From Clostridiaceae bacterium (GTDB lineage: Bacteria > Bacillota > Clostridia > Lachnospirales > Lachnospiraceae), in the NCBI GenBank assembly GCA_910575585.1, contig CAJTGF010000004.1, forward strand, positions 1 to 64,000: a stretch of DNA of 64,000 nucleotides, read 5' to 3'. The notes beneath the pieces are model-generated. The model searched no databases, had not been told where the DNA came from, and saw only the letters and a list, made by a program, of their open reading frames with translations. Made by a program: the position numbers and the translations under genes. Shown here piece after piece: positions 48,320 through 56,813 of the stretch. The stretch's first letter is position 1; each line of letters opens with the position of its first letter.

Positions 48320-49462
48320 ATGAGAAAAGTATTATCAATGGTTATGGCGTGTGCCATGACCGCGGCTGTGATGGCGGGATGTTCGTCTCCGGCCAGGGAA
48401 AACGCTCCTGAAAGCGTGACGGCTGCTGAGAGTGTCAGCACCGAAACCTCCCAGGAGGAAAAAACGGATGAAAGCCAGGAGAGCTATGGGGCAGAAGACG
48501 GTCAAAACGAGAGCGCGGCAGAGACAGAGGCCGGTGAGCGTGTGGATTTGTCTGGAAATACACCAATTCTGCGCATCGGCTCCCTGAAAGGGCCCACTAC
48601 CATGGGGATGGTGTCACTGATAGATAAAGCCGCCAAGGGGGAGGCGAAAGGTTCCTACGAGTTTACCATGGTCACAGCGGCGGATGAGCTGGTGGGGAAG
48701 ATGGTGTCAGGCGATCTGGATATTGCTCTGGTTCCGGCCAATATGGCAAGTATTTTGTACCAAAAGACAGGACAGGGGATTGAGGTGCTGAATATCAACA
48801 CCCTGGGGGTTTTGTATGTGGTGGCCGGGGATGATTCCCTGAAAACCATTCCGGACCTGAAGGGAAGGACGGTGTACATGACGGGCAAGGGGACCACTCC
48901 GGATCATGTGTTTCAATATCTGCTGTCAGCCAACGGCCTTGGCCAGGAGGATGTGACGGTCGAGTATAAGTCTGAGGCCGCGGAGGTGGCGGCAATCTTG
49001 AAAGAGCAGCCAGATGCCATCGGTCTTCTCCCACAGCCTTTTGTGACGGCTGCCATGGCTCAGAATGAGAATCTTAAGATGGTCATGGATCTGACCAAAG
49101 AGTGGGACAGTCTTCCGATTGAGGAGGGCGGACGGCTGGTAACAGGGGTTACGGTTTGCCGCAAAGAAGTGCTGGAGGATGCTGCCATGAGGGAGAGCGT
49201 AAAGGCATTTATGGAGGAACATAAGGAATCGACAGAATTTGTCAACAACAACGTGGAGCTTGCCGGTAATCTGGTGGCGGAAGCGGGGATTATTGAGAAA
49301 GCGCCGGTTGCCCAGAAGGCCATCCCTTACTGCAGTATCGTGTGTATTGACGGGGAAGAGATGAAGACCATGCTGTCCGGCTACTTGAATGTGCTGTTTG
49401 GGCAGGATGCTTCTTCTGTGGGAGGAAAGCTTCCGGATGACGGGTTTTACTATATTCCGTAG
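48320..49462 (+). CDS. substrate-binding lipoprotein, NitT/TauT (SsuA/THI5-like)
   Basis: 380 residues from ATG 48320. Lipobox AAVMAGC and an acidic Ser/Glu linker (25-75), then a periplasmic-binding fold of the SsuA/ThiY type: LRIGSLKGPTTMGMVSLIDKA, DIALVPANMASILYQ and LKGRTVYMTGKGTTPDHVFQYLL. Substrates of this class include sulfonates, nitrate-like anions and thiamine precursors; which one applies here is unknown. First gene of a complete ABC operon. Confidence 0.87.
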   Translation: MRKVLSMVMACAMTAAVMAGCSSPARENAPESVTAAESVSTETSQEEKTDESQESYGAEDGQNESAAETEAGERVDLSGNTPILRIGSLKGPTTMGMVSLIDKAAKGEAKGSYEFTMVTAADELVGKMVSGDLDIALVPANMASILYQKTGQGIEVLNINTLGVLYVVAGDDSLKTIPDLKGRTVYMTGKGTTPDHVFQYLLSANGLGQEDVTVEYKSEAAEVAAILKEQPDAIGLLPQPFVTAAMAQNENLKMVMDLTKEWDSLPIEEGGRLVTGVTVCRKEVLEDAAMRESVKAFMEEHKESTEFVNNNVELAGNLVAEAGIIEKAPVAQKAIPYCSIVCIDGEEMKTMLSGYLNVLFGQDASSVGGKLPDDGFYYIP

Positions 49463-49513
49463 CTGCGGGTTCCTTTTAAGGCAGAAAGGTATTCATTGCT
49501 CATAGGAGAGTTT

Positions 49514-50287
49514 ATGAAGGAGAACACTGCAAGGTTTGGGCGAAGGCTGTTTGTCATAGGGTTCTGGATACTGGTGTGGCAGCTGGGGGCTCATGCCGTT
49601 GACAATCATATTATTTTGGTGGGGCCGTGGGACACGGTTTTGGCTCTGGGGCGTCTGATTCCCGACTGGGAATTCTGGCGCTCCATCGCTTATTCTTTTG
49701 GGAAGATCACCCTGGGTTTTTTGTCCGGGTTCGGGGCCGGGGTGTTTTTGGGCAGCCTGGGGTACCGATTGACATTTGTGAAAGATCTGCTGAAGCCGGT
49801 TATGGTGCTTTTGAAATCCATTCCCGTGGCTTCATTTGTGATCCTGGCTCTGATCTGGGCAGGGTCTAAGAATCTGTCGGTGCTCATTTCTTTCATCGTG
49901 GTTCTTCCCATGATCTATGTAAATACTTTGGCAGGGCTTGGAAGCACGGACGGGAAGCTTTTGGAGATGGCAAAGGTTTTTCGGATGTCTGCGGTAAGGA
50001 AGATCCGGTATATTTATGTTCCTGCTCTTCTCCCTTACCTGAAAAGCGGGTGCAGGATTGCCCTGGGCATGAGCTGGAAGTCCGGTGTGGCGGCGGAGGT
50101 GATCGGGGTTCCGGATCACTCCATAGGGGAGAAGCTTTATATGGCGAAGATTTATCTGAATACTGCGGATGTTCTGGCCTGGACTCTGGTGATCATCCTG
50201 GTCAGTGCTTTGGTGGAAAGGGCTGTACTGGGGGTTTTGGGCCGTATATCTTTCGGGGGAGGCGCGTATGAGTCTGGTGGTTCGTGA
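49514..50287 (+). CDS. ABC transporter permease, NitT/TauT type
   Basis: 257 residues from ATG 49514 (GGAG at 49505-49508). Six membrane segments and the cytoplasmic coupling motif EMAKVFRMSAVRKIRYIYVPALLPYLKSG. It partners the preceding lipoprotein and following ATPase, with a 20-nt overlap with the latter. Confidence 0.88.
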   Translation: MKENTARFGRRLFVIGFWILVWQLGAHAVDNHIILVGPWDTVLALGRLIPDWEFWRSIAYSFGKITLGFLSGFGAGVFLGSLGYRLTFVKDLLKPVMVLLKSIPVASFVILALIWAGSKNLSVLISFIVVLPMIYVNTLAGLGSTDGKLLEMAKVFRMSAVRKIRYIYVPALLPYLKSGCRIALGMSWKSGVAAEVIGVPDHSIGEKLYMAKIYLNTADVLAWTLVIILVSALVERAVLGVLGRISFGGGAYESGGS

Positions 50288-50849
50288 TCTGAGCAAGGCT
50301 TTTGAGGACCTGCAGGTGCTTCGTGGGGTGGATCTTACCTTTGGGGACAGTGGAATCTACTGTCTTATGGGATCCTCGGGAACAGGAAAGACCACGTTTT
50401 TGCGGATCCTTATGGGGCTTGAGAAGGCAGACTGCGGGGTCATCGAAGGGGTGGAGGGAAAACGGTTCAGTGCGGTTTTTCAGGAGGACAGGCTGTGTGA
50501 GGACCGTACGCCGATGGAGAATGTGATGATGGTGGCAGAGCGGTCCGTAACCAGGGAAGCGGCGCAAAGGGAGTTGTGCCGGATTTTGCCGGAGGAGTCC
50601 ATTTGGCGGCCCGTGTATACCCTAAGCGGCGGCATGAAGCGGCGGACGGCTGTGTGCAGGGCGCTTCTGGCGTCTTTTGATATCCTATTGATGGATGAGC
50701 CTTTTACGGGACTGGATGAAGATACCAGGACACAGGTGATACGGTATGTGCGGGAGAGGACCCAGGGGAAGCTGGTGATCTTGTCCACTCATATGGAGGA
50801 GGATGCGAGAGAGCTGGGGGCAGAGGTGGTGAGGCTGGAGGAAAGGTGA
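50268..50849 (+). CDS. ABC transporter ATPase, NitT/TauT type
   Basis: 193 residues from ATG 50268. Walker A GSSGTGKTT, Q-loop VFQEDRL, signature LSGGM, Walker B ILLMDEPFTGLD and H-loop STHMEED. It is shorter than usual (about 250), lacking a C-terminal extension. Last gene of the operon. Confidence 0.9.
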   Translation: MSLVVRDLSKAFEDLQVLRGVDLTFGDSGIYCLMGSSGTGKTTFLRILMGLEKADCGVIEGVEGKRFSAVFQEDRLCEDRTPMENVMMVAERSVTREAAQRELCRILPEESIWRPVYTLSGGMKRRTAVCRALLASFDILLMDEPFTGLDEDTRTQVIRYVRERTQGKLVILSTHMEEDARELGAEVVRLEER

Positions 50850-50900
50850 TCAGCCCCAAAGGCAGGTGGAAGAGACGGACGTCTGATGGATAGGATGGCA

Positions 50901-50929
50901 ATAAAAAAGTGCTTGGACCAAGCACTTTT
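50901..50929 (-). terminator. terminator of tRNA-Leu
   Basis: AAAAGTGCTT and AAGCACTTTT pair around GGACC (50905-50929); on the minus strand the stem is followed by a T run. Confidence 0.75.
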
Positions 50930-50931
50930 CA

Positions 50932-51011
50932 TGCGGATAACAGGAATCGAACCTGCACGGTCTCCCACCAGAACCTAAATCTGGCGCGTCTGCCAATTCC
51001 GCCATATCCGC
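50932..51011 (-). tRNA. tRNA-Leu (anticodon UAG)
   Basis: On the minus strand the molecule starts GCGGATATGGCGGAATTGG and ends ATCCGCA. The acceptor stem GCGGATA/TATCCGC, the anticodon stem CCAGA-TTTAGGT-TCTGG with TAG, a long variable arm and the GGTTCGATTCC T-arm are all present. CCA is not encoded. It is not disrupted by any element. Confidence 0.95.
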
Positions 51012-51068
51012 AGAGATGAAACTATTGAACATTGTATCAAAGGCAGGGATATTTGTCAATATGGAACC

Positions 51069-52097
51069 TTACACCGTTCTGGTGGACTGTCCCACCACCA
51101 GTTCTCCTTTAAACACTTTCTGCTGATTCTGTGCCTTGTTCCGGATCATATCAAAGAGAAGTTTTGTGGTAGCCAGGGCCATCTCCTCCACCGGCTGGCG
51201 TATGGTAGTAATGGCGGGATTATAGTAGCGGGCGATATCCAGGCCGTCAAACCCGGCGATGGAGTAATCCTGCGGCACGGACTTGCCGGCATCGAACACT
51301 GCTTTGCAGGCGCCGATCGCCACGCTGTCGGACACGGCAAACAGGGCGGTAAGGTCCTGACCGGAGGTCATCACCTTCTGCATCTGACGGTAGCCATTGC
51401 CCATAGTGTAGCACTCGATATCCTCGTCGCTGTAAAAGATCCATCTGGGATCAGGAGTAATGTTGTGGTCCAAAAGAGCTTTTCGGTATCCCATAAGCCG
51501 CAGTTTCCCGATGCTCTCGTCGTCAGGGGTGGCGGCCAGGAAGCCGATTTTTTTGTGGCCCTGGCCGCAGAGGTAGCTGACCATCTTGTAGCTTTCCGCC
51601 ATGTCATCTACCGATATGCTGGAGAACCGGTTTCGGTCCATCTGCTCTGTGGAAGCAATGGTGGACAGAACGAAGGGGATATCCAGTTGTCCCAGCTTTT
51701 TCTGGCTGTGGGAAAAATACCCGCCCAGGAAAATAATGCCCTTAGGCTTTTTCTCTTTTATCACTTCCATGGCCACGTCCACCTCATTTTCCCCGCTGTC
51801 GACCCGGTGCAGAAGGAACGAATACCGATGGTTCTGGATCTCCTCGCCGAAGATCTTGATCATGGCGCTGAAAAACGGATTGTCGATACCTTTGATGAAA
51901 ACCACGATGGTCCTGGAAACCGACCGTTTCAGATTCCTGGCGCTGTTGTTGGGGATATAATTGTGTTCCCGGATAACCTGAAGCACCATATTTTTCGTCT
52001 CCTCGTTAATATCCGGGTGATTGTTGATGGCCCTGGATACGGTGCTGACGCCAACGCCGCATATTTTGGCCACATCTTTGATGGTAATACTGTCCAT
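51069..52097 (-). CDS. LacI-family transcriptional regulator
   Basis: 342 residues, minus strand. N-terminal HTH (MDSITIKDVAKICGVGVSTVSRAINNHPDINEETKNMVLQVI) with the hinge helix, and a C-terminal sugar-binding domain (ending ELVVGQSTRTV). It lies downstream of and co-oriented with the sugar ABC genes, whose promoter region (55.49-55.56 kb) carries palindromic sites fitting a LacI-type repressor. Confidence 0.92.
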   Translation of the reverse strand: MDSITIKDVAKICGVGVSTVSRAINNHPDINEETKNMVLQVIREHNYIPNNSARNLKRSVSRTIVVFIKGIDNPFFSAMIKIFGEEIQNHRYSFLLHRVDSGENEVDVAMEVIKEKKPKGIIFLGGYFSHSQKKLGQLDIPFVLSTIASTEQMDRNRFSSISVDDMAESYKMVSYLCGQGHKKIGFLAATPDDESIGKLRLMGYRKALLDHNITPDPRWIFYSDEDIECYTMGNGYRQMQKVMTSGQDLTALFAVSDSVAIGACKAVFDAGKSVPQDYSIAGFDGLDIARYYNPAITTIRQPVEEMALATTKLLFDMIRNKAQNQQKVFKGELVVGQSTRTV

Positions 52098-52133
52098 GGC
52101 AATGTCCTCTTTTTTGTTTTTGTACAGGCGGGG

Positions 52134-52973
52134 TTACCCTTTCACTGCTCCGGCCACTACACCCTCTATGATGTATTTCTGGCAGAACAGATAGAAAATG
52201 ATGATGGGGATAATGGCAAGGACCAGCACACCCATCATGGCGCCCATGTCGATGGAGCCGTACCCACCCCGGAGATACTGGATGGCAATGGATACGGTCT
52301 TAAACCGCTTCATATCCAGGTTCAGGTAGGGCAGCAGATAGTCGTTCCAAATCCACATGGTCTGGAGAATGGCCACGGTGACGCAGGTGGGCTTCATGAT
52401 AGGGAGCACCACGTCGAAAAAGGTGTGGATAGGGGTGCAGCCGTCGATCATGGCAGCCTCCTCGATCTCCAGGGGGATGGATTTCACAAAGCCGGTGAAC
52501 ATGAACACCGACAATCCGGCCCCGAACCCCAGGTACACGATAATAAGCCCCCAGGGAGTGTTCAGCTTGAGCATGTTCACGATCTTTGACAAGGGGAACA
52601 TGACCATCTGGAAGGGCACGATCATGGAAAACAGGCACAGGTAATAAAAGATGCTTGTAAATGTGTTTTTCACACGCACAATGTACCAGGCACACATGGA
52701 GGTACACAGGATGATGATGAACACAGAGCCGATAGTGATGAACAAGGTCCAGCCAAAGGCTTCAAAGAACCCGGTCTTTTCGATGCCGTTAATATAGTTT
52801 TCCAGACCCACAAACATTTTATCCGTGGGGATGGCAAATGGCCTGCGGCTGATATATGCTTTCTTCTTAAAAGAGTTTAAGACCACCAGGGCGATGGGGC
52901 AGAGCCACAGTATGGAAAGCAGGGAGAAAAAAATGGTCATGGCTGTATTTTGTGCTGCGTTCTTTTTACCCAT
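52134..52973 (-). CDS. sugar ABC permease (MalG-like)
   Basis: 279 residues, minus strand. Six membrane segments, with the EAA-type loop EEAAMIDGCTPIHTFFDVVLPIMKP (about 188-212). Its ATG shares one base with the stop of the MalF-like gene, so the two are co-translated. It forms the channel with that partner. No ATPase gene in the operon; a shared MsmX-type ATPase encoded elsewhere is likely (inference). Confidence 0.9.
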   Translation of the reverse strand: MGKKNAAQNTAMTIFFSLLSILWLCPIALVVLNSFKKKAYISRRPFAIPTDKMFVGLENYINGIEKTGFFEAFGWTLFITIGSVFIIILCTSMCAWYIVRVKNTFTSIFYYLCLFSMIVPFQMVMFPLSKIVNMLKLNTPWGLIIVYLGFGAGLSVFMFTGFVKSIPLEIEEAAMIDGCTPIHTFFDVVLPIMKPTCVTVAILQTMWIWNDYLLPYLNLDMKRFKTVSIAIQYLRGGYGSIDMGAMMGVLVLAIIPIIIFYLFCQKYIIEGVVAGAVKG

Positions 52974-53815
52974 TACTGTTCGATCTCCTTTCTTCTGGTG
53001 AGGACATTCTGCGTCACGGCGATAATGCCCACAAGGATGAAAAATACCACGGCTTTGGCCTGGCCTACGCCCTCCCAGCCGGCCCGGCCGTAGAAGGTGG
53101 AAAAGATGTTCAGAGCCAGAAGTTCCGACATGTTGGACGGCTCTCCGTTGGTCAGAGCCAGGTTTTGGTCAAACAGCTTGAAACTGTTGGTCAAGGTCAG
53201 GAAGGTGCAGATGGTAATGGAAGGCATGACCATGGGCAGAGTTACATTTTTAAGGATCTGCCAGTTGGTGGCTCCGTCAATCTTGGCCGCCTCCACCAAA
53301 TCTCCGGGGACGTTCTGGATCCCGGCGATATAGATGATCATCATATAGCCGATCTGCTGCCAGCACATGAGGATGACCAGGCCCCAAAAACCATACACAG
53401 AGGAATGGGTCAGGGTGCGTTCCACCTGTAAAAGGATGCCGTTTAAGAGCAGGCTCCACACATAGCCCAGGATAATGCCGCCGATCAGGTTAGGCATGAA
53501 AAATACGGTGCGGAACAGGTTGGTGCCCTTGATCTTTCTGGTTAAAAGGAGGGCAATGGCAAACGCGAAAAAGTTGATGAAAACCACGCTGACAATGGTA
53601 AACAGGGAGGTGTACCACAGCGCATGGACAAATGTGCCGTCTGTGAGGATCTTGGCGTAATTGCTAAAGCCGATAAATGTAGCATCGTTGATGGTGGTAA
53701 ACTTGCAGAATGACAGCCACACGCCTACCAGAAACGGAGCGATGAACCCCATAGTAAAAGCCAGGAGGGTAGGCAGGACGAAAAGGGGAAAGTACCGTTT
53801 GATTGCTTTGTCCAT
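52973..53815 (-). CDS. sugar ABC permease (MalF-like)
   Basis: 280 residues, minus strand, start at 53815 (GGAAGGAAG-type site); the longer frame to 53929 lacks one. Six membrane segments and the EAA loop VEAAKIDGATNWQILKNVTLPMVMP. Middle gene of SBP-MalF-MalG. Confidence 0.9.
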   Translation of the reverse strand: MDKAIKRYFPLFVLPTLLAFTMGFIAPFLVGVWLSFCKFTTINDATFIGFSNYAKILTDGTFVHALWYTSLFTIVSVVFINFFAFAIALLLTRKIKGTNLFRTVFFMPNLIGGIILGYVWSLLLNGILLQVERTLTHSSVYGFWGLVILMCWQQIGYMMIIYIAGIQNVPGDLVEAAKIDGATNWQILKNVTLPMVMPSITICTFLTLTNSFKLFDQNLALTNGEPSNMSELLALNIFSTFYGRAGWEGVGQAKAVVFFILVGIIAVTQNVLTRRKEIEQ

Positions 53816-53952
53816 AGATTTTTCTTCCTTTCCAGGGATGATGTAAACAATTACTGCAATGGGGCAGATGCTGTGCATCTGCCCCATAAGTTTTGATAAG
53901 GAGACGCATTGATTTATATTAAGCGTCATGCGCCGAAAGCCGGAATTCCCTT

Positions 53953-55356
53953 TTAGTTGTTGGCTGCCTGGTACTCTGCCGCCCAGCCGTCCACAAATGC
54001 GGTAACAACCGAATCCCAGCTGCCAGTACCCTGGGCATACTCAAGCATGGCGCTTCCAAGCTGATTCTTCCACTCCTCAGAAGGCATGGTGGTGAAGTTC
54101 CATGTCACGGAAACCGTGCCGTTCTTTACATACTCGTCTGCCGCAGCTACCAACGGGTTGGCAGGCAGGTACTCTTCGGTGAAGGTGGAGAAGGGCGTTA
54201 CGAAGCCCATTTCCTTGGCAAGCCCATTCTTTCCGGCGTCGCTCTCCACAACCCACTGGAGGAAATCAAGAGTGGCCTGGATGTTGGCCTCGGAGGCCTT
54301 GCTGTTGACACACCAGTAGTTTTCGGAACCGGTACACAGGCCCTGGTTGGCCTCTTTATCAGCGCCGATGAAGATGGGGAGCATACCAAGATCTTCGTCC
54401 GCAACCTCGTTGTCCTTGATGTCATTGTAAGCCCATGTCCCGTTCTGATAGAAGACAGCCTCTCCAAGGGCAAATTCGGAAGCAGCGTCCTCGCCGGTCT
54501 TGCCTGACAGCAGAGTGGGAGCGCAGGTGGAGTCGGTGATATACAGGTCAAAAATCTGTTTGAAGTTGTCAAGGTAGGTTCCTTTTACCGCGTCTGTGGA
54601 GGTGATGCCGTCTGCCAGATACTCATAGTACAGAGGCAGGTTGGCAAGATGAGTCTTGAACCTCCAGTCGGAGGATGCGTCAAAGCCAGCGGAAGTAAAT
54701 GCTCCGGCTATGCCCAAGTCGTCTTTTTTAGCCTGGATGTCGTCGGCAACTGCCTTTAAGGTGGCGAAATCCTTGATGTCGTCAGCGGAGGTGATCACTG
54801 CACCGTCCATGGCAATGTAGTCGTTTAACAGTTTCTTATTGTAGATCAGGCCGTAAGTCTCGATCACGTAAGCGATGCCTTTTACGGAGCCGTCGTCGAT
54901 GAGGGCAAAGTCATCGCTGGACAGGTCTTTATACACAGCGGAATCCTTTAAGTCGTAGCAGTAATCTTTCCAGGAAGCCAGGCCCACAGGGCCGTTGACC
55001 TGGAACAGGGTGGGAGCTTCGGTCTTAGCCATCTCGGATTTCAGGGTCTGCTCGTAGGTTCCGGAAGCTGCGGTCACCACGGTTACGGGAACGCCGGTTT
55101 CTTTGGTGTAAGCCTCTGCTAAGGCTACCCACTGGTCTGCCTGCTCAGGCTTAAAGTTCAGATAGTACACCGCGCCTTCGCCGGAGGATGGGGAGGCGGG
55201 AGCGCTGCTGCCGCCTGCAGTGGTTTCAGCGCCTGAATCTGCCGCAGAAGTGGAGTCTGCGTTCTGGTCTGCGGAACCTCCGCCGCATCCGGCCAGAGTA
55301 CCCAATGCCAGGGCTGATGTCAGCCATAAAGCTATCATTTTCTTTGTTTTCTTCAT
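53953..55356 (-). CDS. sugar ABC transporter substrate-binding lipoprotein
   Basis: 467 residues, minus strand. Lipobox LGTLAGC, Ser/Ala-rich linker, then a family 1 solute-binding fold (VPVTVVTAASGTYEQTLKSEMAKTEAPTLFQVNGPVGLASWKDY; GLIYNKKLLNDY; LGEAVFYQNGTWAYNDI). First gene of the operon with its own promoter/operator. Sugar specificity cannot be read from sequence. Confidence 0.9.
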   Translation of the reverse strand: MKKTKKMIALWLTSALALGTLAGCGGGSADQNADSTSAADSGAETTAGGSSAPASPSSGEGAVYYLNFKPEQADQWVALAEAYTKETGVPVTVVTAASGTYEQTLKSEMAKTEAPTLFQVNGPVGLASWKDYCYDLKDSAVYKDLSSDDFALIDDGSVKGIAYVIETYGLIYNKKLLNDYIAMDGAVITSADDIKDFATLKAVADDIQAKKDDLGIAGAFTSAGFDASSDWRFKTHLANLPLYYEYLADGITSTDAVKGTYLDNFKQIFDLYITDSTCAPTLLSGKTGEDAASEFALGEAVFYQNGTWAYNDIKDNEVADEDLGMLPIFIGADKEANQGLCTGSENYWCVNSKASEANIQATLDFLQWVVESDAGKNGLAKEMGFVTPFSTFTEEYLPANPLVAAADEYVKNGTVSVTWNFTTMPSEEWKNQLGSAMLEYAQGTGSWDSVVTAFVDGWAAEYQAANN

Positions 55357-55489
55357 AATGAATCCTTCCCTTCTTTAAAAATATGATTTGCCAGGTTGCG
55401 CAAGCAGGATTCGGTGCGCAAAACGTCTGTGGTCAAAACAGGAATCGAAGATTGGAGTTTTGAGCTGGAGATCTGTTTGGAACCGAACC

Positions 55490-55557
55490 CGGTAACGATA
55501 TCGGTAACGTTACCAATCTTGTGGTTTTAATATAGCACATTGACGGTGAGTATGCAA
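55490..55557 (-). promoter_or_regulatory. promoter and LacI-type operator of the sugar ABC operon
   Basis: On the minus strand, TTGCAT (55557-55552), 17-bp spacer, TATATT (55534-55529). Downstream, over the start region, lies the perfect palindrome GGTAACGTTACC (55503-55514), and a second CGGTAACG half (55490-55497) lies 12 bp away. This placement fits repression by the LacI-type protein encoded at 51069-52097. Confidence 0.75.
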
Positions 55558-55786
55558 GAGAAAAAAATTTGAAATTGCGTTTTTGGTGAAGTTGTATGGA
55601 TTTTGGAGAAGAATTTAGATGTTTTTCACAACGAGTTATTTGAGTGAGGAAGAAAGATGTTATGGGAAGTGGCTATGGCCACAAATCCGGATGAAAAAAG
55701 ATGGCTTAAAGATCATGGGGGTGAGCTTGTGACTTATGATGATCTGTGATCAGGAAGCAGGAGATAAGTTATGGGACTGTTTAAAC
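55558..55786 (+). other. intergenic with a possible small remnant frame
   Basis: A short plus-strand frame (from about 55659) reads MLWEVAMATNPDEKRWLKDH and ends near 55749. It looks like a gene fragment but has no recognised source. Nothing else supported. Confidence 0.3.
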
Positions 55787-56040
55787 CCTTAAGAACGATA
55801 TCTTGCACAAAATGGCAAAATAATGGAATTGCTGTATTGTTGAGTGAGCAATGGGCGGGGATTGTCGTGAGGCCAGGGCGGGAAGGGTGGGATGGTACCG
55901 TCCGGGTTCAGATATGCCAAACATTCCGATGAGCCCTTAAAGCAGAAAACACTCGGGGTGAGGCCCTCCTGTTTTCCTGGTCTCATCTCCATGGCATAGA
56001 TTCACCCTGCCGGTACCATCCCACCCTTCCCGCCCTGGCA
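55787..56040 (+). repeat. long hairpin element, copy 2
   Basis: Left outer part begins CCCTTAAGAACGATATCTTG, the reverse complement of the right outer end of copy 1. The inner stem is a perfect 28-bp pairing (55873-55900 with 56011-56038), GC-rich and unlike copy 1 except at its ends. The 110-nt loop (55901-56010) is largely identical to that of copy 1, including the nested ATGCC/GGCAT and GATGAG/CTCATC pairs. Confidence 0.75.
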
Positions 56041-56352
56041 AAAGCAGATATTCGCTGGCCGGGATTTGCCCGCTTAAGGTGTTTCCGACAGGGACGCTGT
56101 TTCAACGTTGTGGCGGAAAGATATCTGTTTTTTAAGGTGGTTTCGATAGGGAACGCTGTTTCGACTCTGTAGTGAAAAGATAACTGCTTTGTCTGCAGTG
56201 ACAGGTTGTGCATAACATTTATGGGAACCAATCCTGCTTCTATATTTTTTGTGTGAGTCAATGACTGTCTTGGCTGCCATATTTTTAATTGCCCATATAA
56301 AACAAGCGTTTATTGGTGTATACCCCAAGGGCATACCAGAATGGAAATCTCT
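56041..56352 (+). repeat. insert with a tandem repeat inside the hairpin element
   Basis: Two adjacent imperfect 58-59 bp units (56074-56131 and 56132-56190) each begin TTAAGGTG and contain ACGCTGTTTC and AAAGATA. The remaining bases to 56352 show no gene. The block separates copy 2 from the partial arm at 56353. Confidence 0.6.
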
Positions 56353-56420
56353 TCTCTGACTGGCCTCACGACAATCCCCGCCCATTGCTCACTCAACAAT
56401 CCAGCAACATAACAAATCTC
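56353..56420 (+). repeat. hairpin element, partial copy (right outer arm)
   Basis: TCTGACTGGCCTCACGACAA and on to CACTCAACAATCCAGCAACA is the right arm of a type-1 element: its complement matches the left arm of copy 2 outside the stem and the stem foot of copy 1. Confidence 0.65.
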
Positions 56421-56486
56421 TGGCTTTTTGCTGTAAAAGATTTGGAGAGATGGCAAAAAAATTAAGAAAAAAATTAAGGAAAGTAA

Positions 56487-56515
56487 TTGATAAAAATATC
56501 ACAATATGCGATAAT
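56487..56515 (+). promoter_or_regulatory. promoter of the hydrogenase operon
   Basis: TTGATA (56487-56492), 17-bp spacer, GATAAT (56510-56515) with an upstream TG (extended -10). Confidence 0.75.
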
Positions 56516-56568
56516 AGAAAGAGTTGTGAAGTTTTTATACATAAATTTAATATGTGGAGGGATAAGTT

Positions 56569-56811
56569 ATGAAAGTAACCATTTGTATCGGGAGTGCATG
56601 CCATTTGAAAGGTTCCAGAGAGATCATCAAGGAGATGCAGGATCTGGTATCCGCCAGGGGATTAAAGGATAAGGTGGACTTAAACGGCGCGTTCTGCAGC
56701 GGAAACTGTGTGAAGGAAGGGGTATGCGTAACCGTTGACGGGACTCTGTTCTCCTTAAAGCCTGAGGAGTGTACTGAGTTCTTTGAGAAGGAAATTGTTG
56801 GGAGGCTGTAA
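56569..56811 (+). CDS. thioredoxin-like [2Fe-2S] ferredoxin
   Basis: 80 residues from ATG 56569 (GGAGGG upstream). Four cysteines in the NuoE/HydC-like order CIGSAC ... CSGNC bind one [2Fe-2S] cluster. It sits two bases before the sensory hydrogenase gene, so it probably passes electrons within this system. Confidence 0.88.
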   Translation: MKVTICIGSACHLKGSREIIKEMQDLVSARGLKDKVDLNGAFCSGNCVKEGVCVTVDGTLFSLKPEECTEFFEKEIVGRL

Positions 56812-56813
56812 TC

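Noticed and set aside
48180-48320. TPP or other riboswitch before the NitT/TauT-like operon
   Set aside because: Inverted pairs are present, but the conserved TPP core sequences could not be found.
51465-52589. 374-codon open frame on the plus strand
   Set aside because: Antisense to the LacI and MalG-like genes; low-complexity His/Gly/Asp-rich product without motifs.
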